From positions 322,985,294-323,049,293 of the forward strand of contig NC_053037.3 of the NCBI RefSeq assembly GCF_002575655.3: a stretch of 64,000 nucleotides of DNA. The letters are read 5' to 3'. The DNA is from Aegilops tauschii subsp. strangulata (taxonomy: Eukaryota > Streptophyta > Magnoliopsida > Poales > Poaceae). Shown one piece after another: positions 44,118 through 55,689 of this stretch. Positions within the stretch are counted from its first letter, which is position 1. Each line of letters opens with the position of its first letter. The position numbers were made by a program, and so were the translations under genes. Under the pieces are notes generated by a model. It did no database searches and had not been told where the DNA came from. It was given only the letters and a program-made list of their open reading frames with translations.

Positions 44118-45382
44118 GTGACATCCGAGCCTGGTTTTATGCGTTGATGCTATGCACGAGTAGAACACAAGTGAGTTGTGGGCGATATAAGTCATACTAC
44201 TTACCAGCATGTCATACTTTGGTTCAGCGGTATTGTGAGATGAAGCGGTCCGGACCGACATTACGCGTACGCTTACGCGAGACTGGTTTCACCGTTGCGA
44301 GCACTCGTTGCTTAAAGGTGACCGGCGGGTGTCTGTCTCTCTCACTTTAGTTGAACCGAGTGTGGCTACGCCCGGTCCTTGCGAAGGTTAAAACAGCACC
44401 AACTTGACAAACTATCGTTGTGGTTTTGATGCGTAGGTAAGAACGGTTCTTGCTAAGCCCGTAGCAGCCACGTAAAATATGCAACAACAAAGTAGAGGAC
44501 GTCTAACTTGTTTTTGCAGGGCATGTTGTGATGTGATATGGTCAAGACATGATGTGATATAATGTGTTGTATGAGATGATCATGTTTTGTAACCGAGTTA
44601 TCGGCAACTGACAGGAGCCATATGATTGTCGCTTTATTGTATGAGATGCAATCGCCATGTAATAGTTTTACTTTATCACTAAGCGGTAGCGATAGTCGTA
44701 AAAGCAATTAGTTGGCGAGACGACAACGATACTACGATGGAGATCAAGGTGTCGCGCCGGTGACGATGGTGATCATGACGGTGCTTCGGAGATGGAGATC
44801 ACCAGCACGGTGCTTCGGAGATGGAGATCACAAGCACAAGATGATGATGGCCATATCATATCACTTATATTGATTGCATGTGATTTTAATCCTTTATGCA
44901 TCTTATCTTGCTTTGTTTGACGGTAGCATTATGAGATGATCCTTCACTAAATTATCAAAGTATAAGTGTTCTCCCTGAGTATGCACCGTTGCGAAAGTTC
45001 TTCGTGCTGAGACATCACGTGATGATCGGGTATGATAGGCTCTACGTTCAAATACAACGGGTGCAAAACAGTTGCACACGCGGAATACTCAGGTTAAACT
45101 TGACGAGCCTAGCATATAACAGATATGGCCTCGGAACACGGAGACCGAAAGGTCGAGCGTGAATCATATAGTAGATATGATCAACATAGTGATGTTCACC
45201 GTTGAAACTACTCCATCTCACGTGATGATCGGACATGGTTTAGTTGATATGGATCACGTGATCACTTAGAGGATTAGAGGGATGTCTATCTAAGTGGGAG
45301 TTCTTAAGTAATATGATTAATTGAACTTAAATTTATCATGAACTTAGTCCTGATAGTATTTTGCAAATTATGTTGTAGATCA

Positions 45383-48300
45383 ATAGCTCGCGTTGTTGCT
45401 TCCCTGTTTTATTTTTGATATGTTCCTAGAGAAAATTATGTTGAAAGATGTTAGTAGCAAAGATGCGGATTGGATCCGTGATCTGAGAATTATCCTCATT
45501 GCTGCACAGAAAAATTATGTCCTTGATGCATCGCTAGGTGACAGACCTATTGCAGGAGCAGATGCAGACGTTATGAACGTTTGGCTAGCTCAATATGATG
45601 ACTATTTGATAGTTTAGTGCACCATGCTTAACGGCTTAGAATCGGGACTTCAAAGACGTTTTGAACGTCATGGACCATATGAGATGTTCCAAGAGTTGAA
45701 GTTAATATTTCAAGCAAATACCCGAGTTGAGAGATATGAAGTCTCCAACAAGTTCTATAGCTAAAAGATGAAGGAGAATAGCTCAAGCAGTGAGCATGTG
45801 CTCAGATTGTCTGGGTACTACAATCGCTTGAATCAAGTGGGAGTTGATCTTCCAGATAAAAAAGTGATTGACAGAATTCTCTAGTCACCATCACCAAGTT
45901 AGTAGAACTTCGTGATGAACTATAGTATGCAAGGGATGACGAAAGTAATTCCCGAGCTCTTCGTGATGCTGAAATCGACGAAGGCAGAAATCAAGAAAAA
46001 CATCAAGTGTTGATGGTTGACGAGACCACTAGTTTCAAGAAAAGGGCAAAAGGAAGAAGGGGAACTTCAAGAAGGACGGCAAGCAAGTTGCTGCTCAAGT
46101 GAAGAAGCCTAAGTCTGGTCCTAAGCCTGAGACTAAGTGCTTCTACTACAAAGTGACTGGTCACTGGAAGCGGAACTACCCCAACTATTTGGTGGATAAG
46201 AAGGATGGCAAAGTGAACAAAGGTATATTGGATATACATGTTATTGATGTGTACTTTACTAGTGTTTATAGCAACCCCCGGTATTTGATACTGGTTCAGT
46301 TGCTAAGAGTAGTAACTCGAAACGGGAGTTGCAGAATAAACAGAAACTAGTAAAAGGCGAGGCGACAATGTGTGTTGGAAGTAGTTCCAAGATTGATATG
46401 ATCATCATCGCACACTCCCTATACTTTCGGGATTAGTGTTGAAACTAAATAAGTGTTATTTGGTGTTTGCGTTGAGCATGAATATGATTTGATCATGTTT
46501 GTTGCAATACGGTTATTCATTTAAATTAGAGAATAATTGTTGTTCTGTTTACATGAATAAAACCTTCTATGGTCATACACCCAATAAAATGGTTTGTTGG
46601 ATCTCGATCGTAGTGATACATATAATCATAATATTGAAGCCAAAAGATGCAAAGTTAATAATGATAGTGCAAACTATTTGTGGCACTGCCGTTTAGGTCA
46701 TATTGGTGTAAAGCGCATGAAGAAACTCCATACTGATGGGATTTTGGAATCACTTGATTATGAATCACTTGATGCTTGCGAACCGTGCCTCATGGGCAAG
46801 ATGACTAAAACGCCATTCTCCGGAACTATGGAGAGAGCAACAGATTTGTTGGAAATCATACATACGGATGTATGTGGTCCGATGAATATTGAGGCTCGTA
46901 GCAGGTATCATTATTTTCTGACCTTCACAGATGATTTGAGCAGATATGGGTATATCTACTTAATGAAACAGAAGTCTGAAACATTTGAAAAGTTCATATA
47001 ATTTCAGAGTGAAGCGAAAATCATCGTAACAAGAAAATAAAGTTTCTACGATTTGATCATCGAGAAGAGTATTTTAGTTACGAGTTTGGCCTTCAGTTAA
47101 AACAATGTGAAATAGTTTCACTACTCACGCCACCTGGAACACCACAGCATAATGGTGTGTCCGAACGTCATAACCGTACTTTATTGGATATAGTGCAATC
47201 TATGATGTCTCTTACCAATTTACCATTATCGTTTTGGGGTTATACATTAGAGACAGCTACATTCACGTTAAATAGGGCACCATCAAAATCCGTTGAGACG
47301 ACGCCTTATGAACTGTGGTTTGGCAAGAAACCAAAGTTGTCGTTTCTTAAAGTTTGGGGTTGCGATGCTTATGTGAAAAAGTTTCATCTTGATAAGCTCA
47401 AACCCAAATCGGAGAAATGTGTCTTCATAGGATACCCAAAGGAGACTGTTGGGTACACCTTCTATCACAGATCCGAAGGCAAGACATTCGTTGCTAAGAA
47501 TGGATCCTTTCTAGAGAAGGAGTTTCTCTCGAAAGAAGTGAGTGGGAGGAAAGTAGAACTTGATGAGGTAACTGTACCTGCTCCCTTATTGGAAAGTAGT
47601 TCATCACAGAAATCTGTTCCTGTGACTCCTACACCAATTAGTGAGGAAGTTAATGATGATGATCATGGAACTTCAGATCAAGTTATTACTGAACCTCGTA
47701 GGTCAACCAGAGTAAGATCCGCACCAGAGTGGTACGGTAATCCTGTTCTGGAGGTTATGTTACTAGACCATGACGAACCTACGAACTATGAAGAAGCGAT
47801 GGTGAGCCCAGATTCCACGAAATGGCTTGAGGCCATGAAATCTGAGATAAGATCCATATATGAGAACAAAGTATGGACTTTGATTGACTTGCCCAATGGT
47901 CGGCGAGCCATTGAGATTAAATGGATCTTCAAGAGGAAGACGGACGCTGATAGTAGTGTCACTATCTACAAAGCTAGAATTGTCGCAAAAAGGTTTTCGA
48001 CAAGTTCAAGATGTTGACTACGATGAGAGTTTCTCACTCGTATCTATGCTTAAGTCTGTCCGAATCATGTTAGCAATTGCCGCATTTTATAAAATCTGGC
48101 AAAGGGATAAACAAAACTGCATTCCTTAATGGATTATTAAAGAAGAGTTGTATATGATGCAACCAGAAGGTTTTGTCAATCCTAAAGGTGCTAACAAAAT
48201 ATGCAAGCTCCAGCGATCCATCAATGGACTGGTGCAAGCATCTCGGAGTTGGAATATACGCTTTGATAAGTTGATCAAAGCATATAGTTGTATACAGACT

Positions 48301-49050
48301 TGCGGTGAAGCCTGTATTTACAAGAAAGTGAGTGGGAGCACTACAGCATTCCTAATAAGTATATGTGAATGACATATTGTTAATCAGAAATAATGTAGAA
48401 TTATTCTGCAAAGCATAAAGGAGTGTTTGAAAGGAGTTTTTCAAAGATAGACCTCGGTGAAGCTGCTTACATATTGAGCATCAAGATCTATAGAGATAGA
48501 TGAAGACGCTTGATAAGTTTTTCAATGAGTACATACCTTAACAAGATTTTGAAGTAGTTCAAAATAGAACAGTCAAAGAACGAGTTCTTGCCTGTGTTAC
48601 AAGGTGTGAAATTGAGTAAAGACTCAAAGCCCGATCACGGCAGAAGATAGAAAGAAAATGAAAGTCATTCCCTATGCCTTGGCCATAGGTTCTATAAAGT
48701 ATGCCATGCTGTGTACCAGATCTATTGTATACCCTACATTGATTTTGGCAAGGGAGTACAATAGTGATCTAGGAGTAGATCACTGGACAGCGGTCAAAAT
48801 TATCCTTAGTGGAATAAGGAAATGTTTCTCGATTATGGAAGTGACAAAAGGTTCGTCGTAAAGGGTTACGTCGATGCAAGTTTTGACACTAAATCTAGAT
48901 GACTCTAAGTCTCGGTCTAGATACATATTGAAAGTGGGAGCAATTAGCTAGAGTAGCTCCGTGAAGAGCATTGTAGACATAGATATTTGCAAAATACTTA
49001 CGGATCTGAATGTGACAGACCCGTTGACTAAAATTATCTCACAATCAAAA
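45383..49050 (+). pseudogene. Badly decayed Copia gag-pol
   Basis: All domains are traceable but broken. The gag start is ATA instead of ATG (45383-45385), and stops and frameshifts follow within gag (first stop near 45410). The zinc knuckle (46138-46180) reads CFYYKVTGHWKRNY, having lost two Cys to Tyr. The protease FDTGS survives near 46278. Integrase keeps HTDVCGPM and NGVSERHNRTL but the second catalytic region is altered (FDHREEY near 47053). RT has several frameshifts, and its YVDD box reads YVND near 48361. RNase H is mostly lost after 48860. Compared with the minus-strand copy at 19514-21986 this has many more lesions, several of them G-to-A changes. It cannot encode any working enzyme. 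Confidence 0.9.
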
Positions 49051-49076
49051 CATGATCACACCTTAGTGCTCTTTGG

Positions 49077-49243
49077 GTGTTAATCATATAGCGATGTGAA
49101 CTAGATTATTGACTCTAGTAAACCCTTTGAGTGTTGGTCACATAGAGATGTGAACTATGGGTGTTAATCACATGGTGATGTGAATTATTGATGTTAAATC
49201 ACATGGCGATGTGAACTAGATTATTGACTCTAGTGCAAGTGGG
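49077..49243 (+). repeat. Short tandem repeats before the 3' LTR
   Basis: Four units of 25-45 bases contain CACAT(A/G)G.GATGTGAACTA; the first and last also carry GATTATTGACTCTAGT. They sit between pol and the purine tract, where Angela-type elements often have such repeats. Confidence 0.75.
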
Positions 49244-49247
49244 AGAC

Positions 49248-50814
49248 TGAAGGAAATATGCCCTAGAGGCAATAATAAAGTATTATATATTTCCTTATAT
49301 CATGATAAATGTTTATTATTCATGCTAGAATTGTATTAACCGGAAACATAATACATGTGTGAATATATAGACAAACAGAGTGTCACTAGTATGCCTCTAC
49401 TTGACTAGCTCGTTAATCAAAGATGGTTATGTTTCCTAGCCATAGAAATAAGTTGTCATTTGATTAACGAGATCACCTCATTAGGAGAATGACGTGATTG
49501 ACTTGACCCATTCCGTTAGCTTAGCACTCGATCGTTTAGTATGTTGCTATTGCTTTCTTCATGACTTATACATGTTCCTATGACTATGAGATTATGCAAC
49601 TCCCGTTTACCGGAGGAACACTTTGTGTGCTACCAAACGTCACAACGTAAATGGGTGATTATAAAGGTGCTCTACAGGTGTCTCCAAAGGTACTTGTTGG
49701 GTTGGCGTATTTAGAGATTAGGATTTGTCACTCCGATTGTTGGAGAGGTATCTCTGGGCCCACTCGGTAATGCACATCACTATAAGCCTTGCAAGCATTG
49801 TGACTAATGAGTTAGTTGCAGGATGATGTGTTACGGAACGAGTAAAGAGACTTGCCGGTAACGAGATTGAACTAGGTATCGAGATACCGACGATCGAATC
49901 TCGGGAAAGTAACATACCGATGACAAAGGGAACAACGTATGTTGTTATGCGGTCTGACCGATAAAGATCTTCGTAGAATATGTGGGAGCCAATATGGGCA
50001 TCCAGGTCCCGCTATTGGTTATTGACCGGAGACGTGTCTCGGTCATGTCTACATAGTTCTCAAACCCGTAGGGTCCGCACGCTTAAAGTTACGATGACAG
50101 TTTTATTATGAGTTTATGTATGTTGATGTACCGAAGGAGTTCGGAATCCCGGATAAGATCGGGGACATGACGAGGAGTCTCGAAATGGGCGAGACGTAAA
50201 GATCGATATATTGGACGACTATATTCGGACTTCGGAAAGGTTCCGAGTGATTCGGGTATTTTTCGGAGTACCGGAGAGTTACGGGAATACGTATTGGGAA
50301 AGGAGGAGTCCTACTCCCGGTGGGAGTAGGACTCCCCCCTATGGCGCGCCTCTCCCCTTGGTCGTCTGCCTCCCCCTTGCTCCTTTATATACGGGGGCAG
50401 GGGGCACCCCAGAGACACAACAATTGATCCTTGAGATCTCTTAGCCGTGTGCGGTGCCCCCCTCCACCATATTACACCTCGATAATACCGTTGCGGAGCT
50501 TAGGCGAAGCCCTGCGTCGGTGGAACATCATCATCGTCACCACGCCGTCGTGCTGACGAAATTCTCCCTCAACACTCGGCTGGATCGGAGTTCGAGGGAC
50601 GTCATCGAGCTGAACGTGTGTAGAACTCGGAGGTGCCGTACGTTCGGTACTTGATCGGTCGGATCGTGAAGACGTACGACTACATCGTTGTGATAACGCT
50701 TCCGCTGTCGGTCTACGAGGGTACGTGGACAACACTCTCCCCTCTCGTTGCTATGCATCACCATGATCTTGCGTGTTCGTAGGAAATTTTTTGAAATTAC
50801 TACGTTCCCCAACA
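49248..50814 (+). repeat. 3' LTR (1,567 bp)
   Basis: Same ends as the 5' LTR, ending AACA at 50814. It is shorter because the block between GTATTGGG (50298) and TTTATATACG (50386) has a different, shorter sequence (GGAGTCCTACTCCCGGTGGG), and because six bases are missing near 50685. Confidence 0.95.
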
Positions 50815-50960
50815 CGTCCAGCTTCAGCTCCGGCGTCATGGTCTCCTGGTCGGACGGTTCGTCCTCGACATCGACATCCCGAGCAAGAAGGTGACAGTGG
50901 TGGGCGACGTGACGCCGCTGGGCGTGCTCACCACCGTCTCCAAGGTGAAGCCCGCGCAGC
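50815..50960 (+). repeat. Palindrome arm 1, inner part
   Basis: Continues arm 1 after the Copia element; reverse complement of about 52440-52585. Similarity stops after GAAGCCCGCGCAG (about 50958). Confidence 0.85.
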
Positions 50961-50971
50961 CGCTGAGGTAG

Positions 50972-52439
50972 GCAAAAGCGTGCCATGGCCCGCCCAGCCG
51001 CTGAGCTAAAAATATAGCTATATACGTGCAGGCCACCCACGACAGCCTCGCTCGCATGCTGTCTCGCCTCGTCAGGCTTCTCTCCTTGCATCCAGCCTCA
51101 GTCGCCCTCCATGCTAGGGCACGAACCACACGTACAACTGCACACAGGGACAGAGAGAGGTGGGGCGGAGCCGCAAATTAAGGTCCAGCTGCCGGCCGCA
51201 GTGAGTAGCAGCGTAGAACGATGAGGACTGCGGATGCTCCAGGGCGAGCCATGCCACGGTGGCTTGGCCACGCCCCAGGCGGCAGCTAGCAGTGGTTGCG
51301 TCCAGCCGGGTGACGGCAAGTTCAGACGTAGGCGACGAGCGCTGCTGCACTAGCACACAGGCACATGCACAACCCGCAAACTCTCCTCTCCCAGGCAGTC
51401 TAATTTTCCTATAAAATGTAGGCTATAGCACTCTGAAATTCAGTAAATTGATAATACACATCCTAATTTGGATAGTAGATAATTGCCATAGGCACTGGGT
51501 AGCAAGGCTGATCAACGCAAAATCGATTTGGTTTTCAAGTGAAAAAAGAGAACTACGTTACAGATTAAGTTGAGGATGACTTTTCAGCAGCAGCTCATCA
51601 TCCTTTCCTTGGGTTGATTTTTTTTCGTGTTTCTTTAGATTGGCCCGCCCAGGATTTTCTTTGTAGCTCCGCCACTGGTCCTAGCTGCTCGAGTGGTCGA
51701 GGACGAACCAGTGATCTCTTTGCCAAGCTTTATTAGCTTTCAAAACATCTTATATTATGAGACAAAGAGAGCATAATCTAAAACCAAAAATTGTGATACC
51801 CATAGGCCATAGTCATCTTAATCTGTGGTCGATTGATCGGTCTCAGTGCATTGGAACAGAATCAGAGCATAGCACGGCTCTCCACTAAACAATGGCAAGC
51901 AGGACGGCACCACCAGGACATGTTCGATTCTACACTTTCTTCCTCCACTCACCTTTAATTTTCCCTCTTGTTTTCTCTCGATATTCTTTTAGGCTGTTTT
52001 CTCTCTATATTTTGGTTGCAGAGCTGCATTTGGCATGAACAGTGAGCTATATTCAGAACAAGAAACACCCGGAAAATAAAACAAGAAAGCAGGCAAGGTA
52101 CTTTTTTTTACTAGTACAGGAACTATAGTATATTTCAATTCAGAATACAGGCATAGAAAATCCATGGGTGCACATGCAAGACGAGGAGTTTCAGTGCCGT
52201 TTCTCTGAAGAAAAATAAAGGAAAGAAATTTGGAGCTACTACGTGCGTGGCAGCCGCGAGCTGTCCATCTCGGCCACTACGTACATCGATCGCCTGCGCG
52301 CGAGTGACCCGCCATGGACGACCACTCGAGCAGCTAGGACCTCGTATCTACTTGTGATTCAGAGAGAGCAGAGAGATCACTGGTTGGAGCGTTCAGAAGG
52401 AAGCGGAGGTGCGCGGGGGGCACGGCTGCGACGGCCAGA
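50972..52439. other. Spacer of the palindrome; no gene seen
   Basis: 1.5 kb of unique-looking DNA between the arms. It has GC-rich beginnings and an AT-rich centre. CTCGAGTGGTCGAGG (about 51687) and GACCACTCGAGCAGCTAGGA (52319-52338) are near inverted matches, so the palindrome may once have reached further in. No coding frame is convincing. Confidence 0.4.
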
Positions 52440-52758
52440 ACTGTGCGGGCTTCACCTTGGAGACGCTGGTGAGCACGCCCAGCGGCGTCACGTCGCCCAC
52501 CACCGTCACCTTCTTGCTCGGGATGTCGATGTCGAGGACGACCCGTCCGACCAGGAGACCATGACGCCGGAGCTGAAGCTGGACGGCAGCAGCGAGCTTG
52601 CTGTTGGCGTGGAGATGGAGCTGGAGCTGAGGGGGGCAGGTGAGCACGAGGGGAACAGAGGCGGGCGCGAGGTGGATTCGTTCCGACAGAATTAATTCAG
52701 GTGGAGAGAGTGCGGGTTGAATAGGGGAAAAGGCAGGGGGGTTTATGCAAAAGTGCAT
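52393..52758 (-). pseudogene. HMA-domain gene fragment in palindrome arm 2
   Basis: A 121-codon minus-strand frame, uninterrupted. It contains ILSERIHLAPASVPLV, HANSKLAAAVQLQLRRHG, LVGRVVLDIDIPSKKVTVVG, DVTPLGVLTSVSKVKPAQFW and a Pro/Ser-rich end. The last two blocks fit the C-terminal half of an HMA domain; QFW recalls the end of that fold in plant metal-binding proteins. No CxxC motif is present in the frame, so metal binding is unlikely. It is the mirror copy of the fragment at 42272-50971, without the Copia insertion. The start codon is uncertain. Confidence 0.5.
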
Positions 52759-52937
52759 GCGTTGACCGGTCCAGCCACCTGGCTGCCAATTGTCGAGTTG
52801 TGATTGGCCTGGGACTAAATCATCACATGAGGTACAAGTTGGGGTATGGTAGAGTCAAGTTTTGTAAGTTTAGGACTGAATCATCACATTCTATGCAAGT
52901 TAGGGTACCTGGGGTGCTATTACCTCTTCGGTTGCTG
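52440..52937 (-). repeat. Palindrome arm 2
   Basis: Reverse complement of arm 1 (42044-42392 joined to 50815-50960). Divergence is low but visible (for example CTGTGCAAGTTAGG against CTATGCAAGTTAGG), so the inversion is older than the Copia insertion in arm 1. The outer end is near GCTATTACCTC (about 52925-52930). Confidence 0.9.
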
Positions 52938-52965
52938 TACATTGCAATTTGTGCGTAACAAGTTA

Positions 52966-55020
52966 GAGCATCTTCAACCGGACCCCTCAAACCCGTCTCA
53001 AATGTCCGGGCAGGCCGTCCAGTCACGATTTCACAAACACCCTCAAACGTCAGGGCTGACCAGCACCCTCATATCCAGCACAAATATGGGGCGGATATGG
53101 GGGTGCCCGGGCACTCCCGCCACGTTGGACCCGACAACCCGACCCCACCCCAAATTGCACTAAATCCTCCCCCCCCCCCCCCCCCGAGCTGCCGGATCCA
53201 TTTCCTCTCTTCTCTGTTCTTCCTCGTGCGCGTCGTCCGGCTCGCAGCTCCGCAGCCGTTTCCAGGCTCTCCGCCGCCAACTCCGGAAGAGCGCTCCCGT
53301 CCTCGCCGCGGGGGACGTTGTCGCCGGCCCGGACGCCACCGTGGTACGTTCGGCAATTCTCCGGCTCCGCCTTGTGCTTGATGTGTTCGACACATTGACC
53401 GACCGGAATTATTGTGATTTTGTTAGGTACATGACGGATTCCGATGCTTCGTCGGATGAGGAGTATGGCCCGACGGAGCTTGACCAAATGATTCAAGATG
53501 AGTTCTTCGATTCGTCGGACTCGGACAAAGAAGTGGACATGATCATGCTCATGAGCATGCAAGAGGAAATGGACCGGCAAGTGGAGCATATTCTCAACTT
53601 CAAGGGCTCAATCAAAGGGAGAAGAGTGATTAACCGGGACAGAGTGTCCGGAGCAAAGCTACTGCACAATGACTACTTTGCTCCCACACATGTTTTTCCG
53701 GATGATCCATGGTTTCGTCGCCGTTTTCGCGTGCGGAAACCATTGTTTTTGCGCATTGTGGACGGAGTGGAGGCACACGACGACTACTTCAAGCTGAGAA
53801 GGGATTGTTGCGGCCAACTCTCTTTCTCGGCCAAGCGGAAGTGCACGGCTGCTCTGAGGATGCTTGCACTTGGTACTGCTGCAGACGTCGTTGGTGAGAT
53901 GGTCCGGATGGAGGAGAGCACGTGCCTCAAGACTACTGTCAAATTTGCTCGTGTCGTGGTTGAGGTGTTTGGACCAGAGTATCTCAGAGAACCAAATGCG
54001 CAGGACACGGAGAAGTTGTTGGCTATTGGAGAGGCAAGGGGGTTTCCAAGAATGCTCGGATCAATTGGTTGAATGCATTGGCAATGGAAAAAACTTCCCC
54101 AAAGGTCTGCGGGGAATGTATCAAGGTCACACCAGAGAGGTCACCATCATACTAGAAGCGGTGGCATCACATGACTTACGGATTTGGCACACTTTCTTTG
54201 GAATGCCCGGTTCTCACAACGACATCAACGTGCTTCAACGATCTCCAGTGTTCAGGAGGCTTTGCAATGGGGAATCACCGCCGTGCAACTACATCGTCAA
54301 CGGCCGGTACTACAACATGGGGTACTATCTTGCCGATGGTATCTATCCTCAGCGGGCGGCGTTTGTGAAGACCATAGCCGAGCCGCGTGGCAATAAACAG
54401 AGCCACTTTGCAACAATGCAGGAAGCGGCTAGGAAGGACGCGGAGAGGGCATTTGGTGTGCTTCAGGCTCGTTGGGGAATTGTGCGGAGCGCTGCAATGT
54501 GTGGGAATCAGAAACTTTGTGGCAGCTGATAACATGTAGTGTTATTCTGCACAATATGATTGTCGAGGATGAGGGTGATGGTGTAGCCCAAACCCATGGT
54601 TTCAAAGCACCTGGAGAACAAGTTGAAATCCCAGAAGATCAAGATGCGGCTCAACTTATGAACTTCCTGCGGATGCATCAGAATCTTCGAAATCAGCAGA
54701 TGCACACGCAGCTACTCAATGATCATGTGGAGCACATGTGGATCCACAATGGCAACCAAGGAGGCAATGCTTGAGTTTGGCACTTCAAATAAATTTTATG
54801 TAAACACTATGTATGCTTGATACCAACATTTGTTATTTATGTGCGACATTGTGATGCATGATCGACGTGTATGTATTTGCATGGATTTGAGAGTCCGGAT
54901 TTGAAATATGTGCATGCACGAAAAAAACATGAGGGCCCGTCCGGATGCGCCCGTGGGCGTGCCCAGACGCGTCCGTGGGCGTTGAGGGGGCGGATTTGCC
55001 AAGTCCGGTTGTAGATACTC
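52966..55020 (+). mobile_element. PIF/Harbinger transposon (2,055 bp)
   Basis: The terminal inverted repeats GAGCATCTTCAACCGGAC (52966) and GTCCGGTTGTAGATACTC (to 55020) are flanked by TTA on both sides (52963-52965, 55021-55023). GAGCATCT ends and TTA duplications are diagnostic for this superfamily in grasses. It carries one broken transposase. The second Myb/SANT-like protein that full-length relatives encode is not found, and there is no space for it. Confidence 0.92.
53431..54774 (+). pseudogene. PIF/Harbinger transposase (HARBI1/DDE_Tnp_4 type), broken
   Basis: The ATG at 53431 (MTDSDASSDEEYGPTELD) gives an acidic leader, then DYFAPTHVFPDDPWFRRRFR, the helix-turn-helix-like region (SFSAKRKCTAALRMLALGTA) and GFPRMLGSIG, stop at 54070-54072. 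In relatives this spot reads GSID, the first catalytic Asp, so here Asp has become Gly and the next codon a stop. One extra base near 54090 shifts the frame; it continues with GMYQGHTREVTIILEAVASH, FFGMPGSHNDINVL (second Asp) and ERAFGVLQARWG (catalytic Glu). A second frameshift near 54500 leads to VILHNMIVEDE and the C-terminus (stop 54772-54774). The intact family protein cuts and joins the element ends. This one is inactive. Confidence 0.9.
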
Positions 55021-55023
55021 TTA

Positions 55024-55540
55024 TGGCCTTGAGATGTACTAAAAGGAGAATTAGTTATCTCTTTCTTCAAAAAACATCAGATTTATTATAAAAGTTCACC
55101 AGAAGTACATCGAGATTTCGAGACCCCAAACAACCACTACTACCTCAGAACAAGCCGCCGACGCGCCGCTATCGCCACTCCCTTACCGGGGTCTACTTGG
55201 CCTTGTCGATGACAGTCGAGAAATCTTCATGCACGTGCCCCGACGCTCTGGAGCCATAGTCATCGCCGTTGAGCTATTGCACAGATCTAAAGCGCATGAC
55301 ATCAAATCTCGCCACATAAAGAGAAACTCTAACATCACCTCCCCAAGAAAAAAAATAGAAATCTACACCGAAGCTCCGTTGACTACATCCAGGCAGACGA
55401 ACTCTTCATAGAAGTCCGGAACACAAATTAAAAGAAAAAGCGTCGCCATTCGCCTCAACGATGTACCTACGAGGGGTAAAAAAAGAAACTAACCTAAAAT
55501 ACTACCAGAGCGGAGGCACCGTCCAATCAAAACTTTAAGA
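55024..55540 (-). mobile_element. Non-LTR retroelement 3' tail (fragment)
   Basis: Read on the minus strand it passes through TGGATGTAGTCAACGGAGCT and GATGTACTTCTGGTGAACTT and ends TTATAATAAATCTGATGTTT at about 55075, like the 3' untranslated end with polyadenylation signal of a plant LINE. No coding part remains. The Harbinger element lies directly beside it. Confidence 0.35.
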
Positions 55541-55689
55541 TTTGTATTTTTGTTGGACATGCTCACATTGGTAAAGTTGTTTCGGTGCTGGCCGCTGTCT
55601 CCATAGTTTGTTCCATGTGTTTTTGGGTCGTCTCTTGATCATTTTTGGGTTGTTGTTGGTCACTCTTGTGGGCTGCAGTGTTCATCTTA

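Larger units (their letters stand above)
42393..50814 (+). mobile_element. Complete Angela/BARE-type Copia element (8.4 kb)
   Basis: 5' LTR 42393-44117, primer-binding-like GTGACATCCGAGCC from 44118, decayed gag-pol, purine tract GCAAGTGGGAGAC (49235-49247), 3' LTR 49248-50814. The flanks CGTCC (42388-42392) and CGTCC (50815-50819) are a perfect 5-bp target duplication. By eye the LTRs differ at about 12 bases over about 1.48 kb of alignable sequence, plus a replaced or deleted block of some 150 bases and a 6-base gap. It lies inside palindrome arm 1, 878 bases from the ABIL start codon and transcribed away from it. Confidence 0.95.
42272..50971 (+). pseudogene. HMA-domain gene fragment split by the Copia element
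   Basis: Before the insertion the frame reads ILSERIHLASAS to HADSKLAAAV; across the 5-bp duplication it continues VQLQLRRHGLLVGR, then VLDIDIPSKKVTVVGDVTPL and VLTTVSKVKPAQPLR, stop (50969-50971). The second block has the spacing of the C-terminal half of a heavy-metal-associated (HMA) domain, as in copper chaperones and HIPP proteins (K-V-T-V-x-G-x-V-x-P...V-S-K). The metal-binding CxxC loop expected in the first half is not present in frame; a neighbouring frame there looks more like it, which suggests small indels. It is a captured, broken gene piece. Confidence 0.55.

Noticed and set aside
46003..47468. Minus-strand frames over the plus-strand Copia pol, and the mirror-image ones at 19888-21877
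   Set aside because: They are antisense shadows of gag-pol.
53050..53589. Minus-strand frame of 179 codons antisense to the Harbinger transposase
   Set aside because: The plus strand carries the recognisable transposase; the antisense frame is its shadow and includes a poly-C run.
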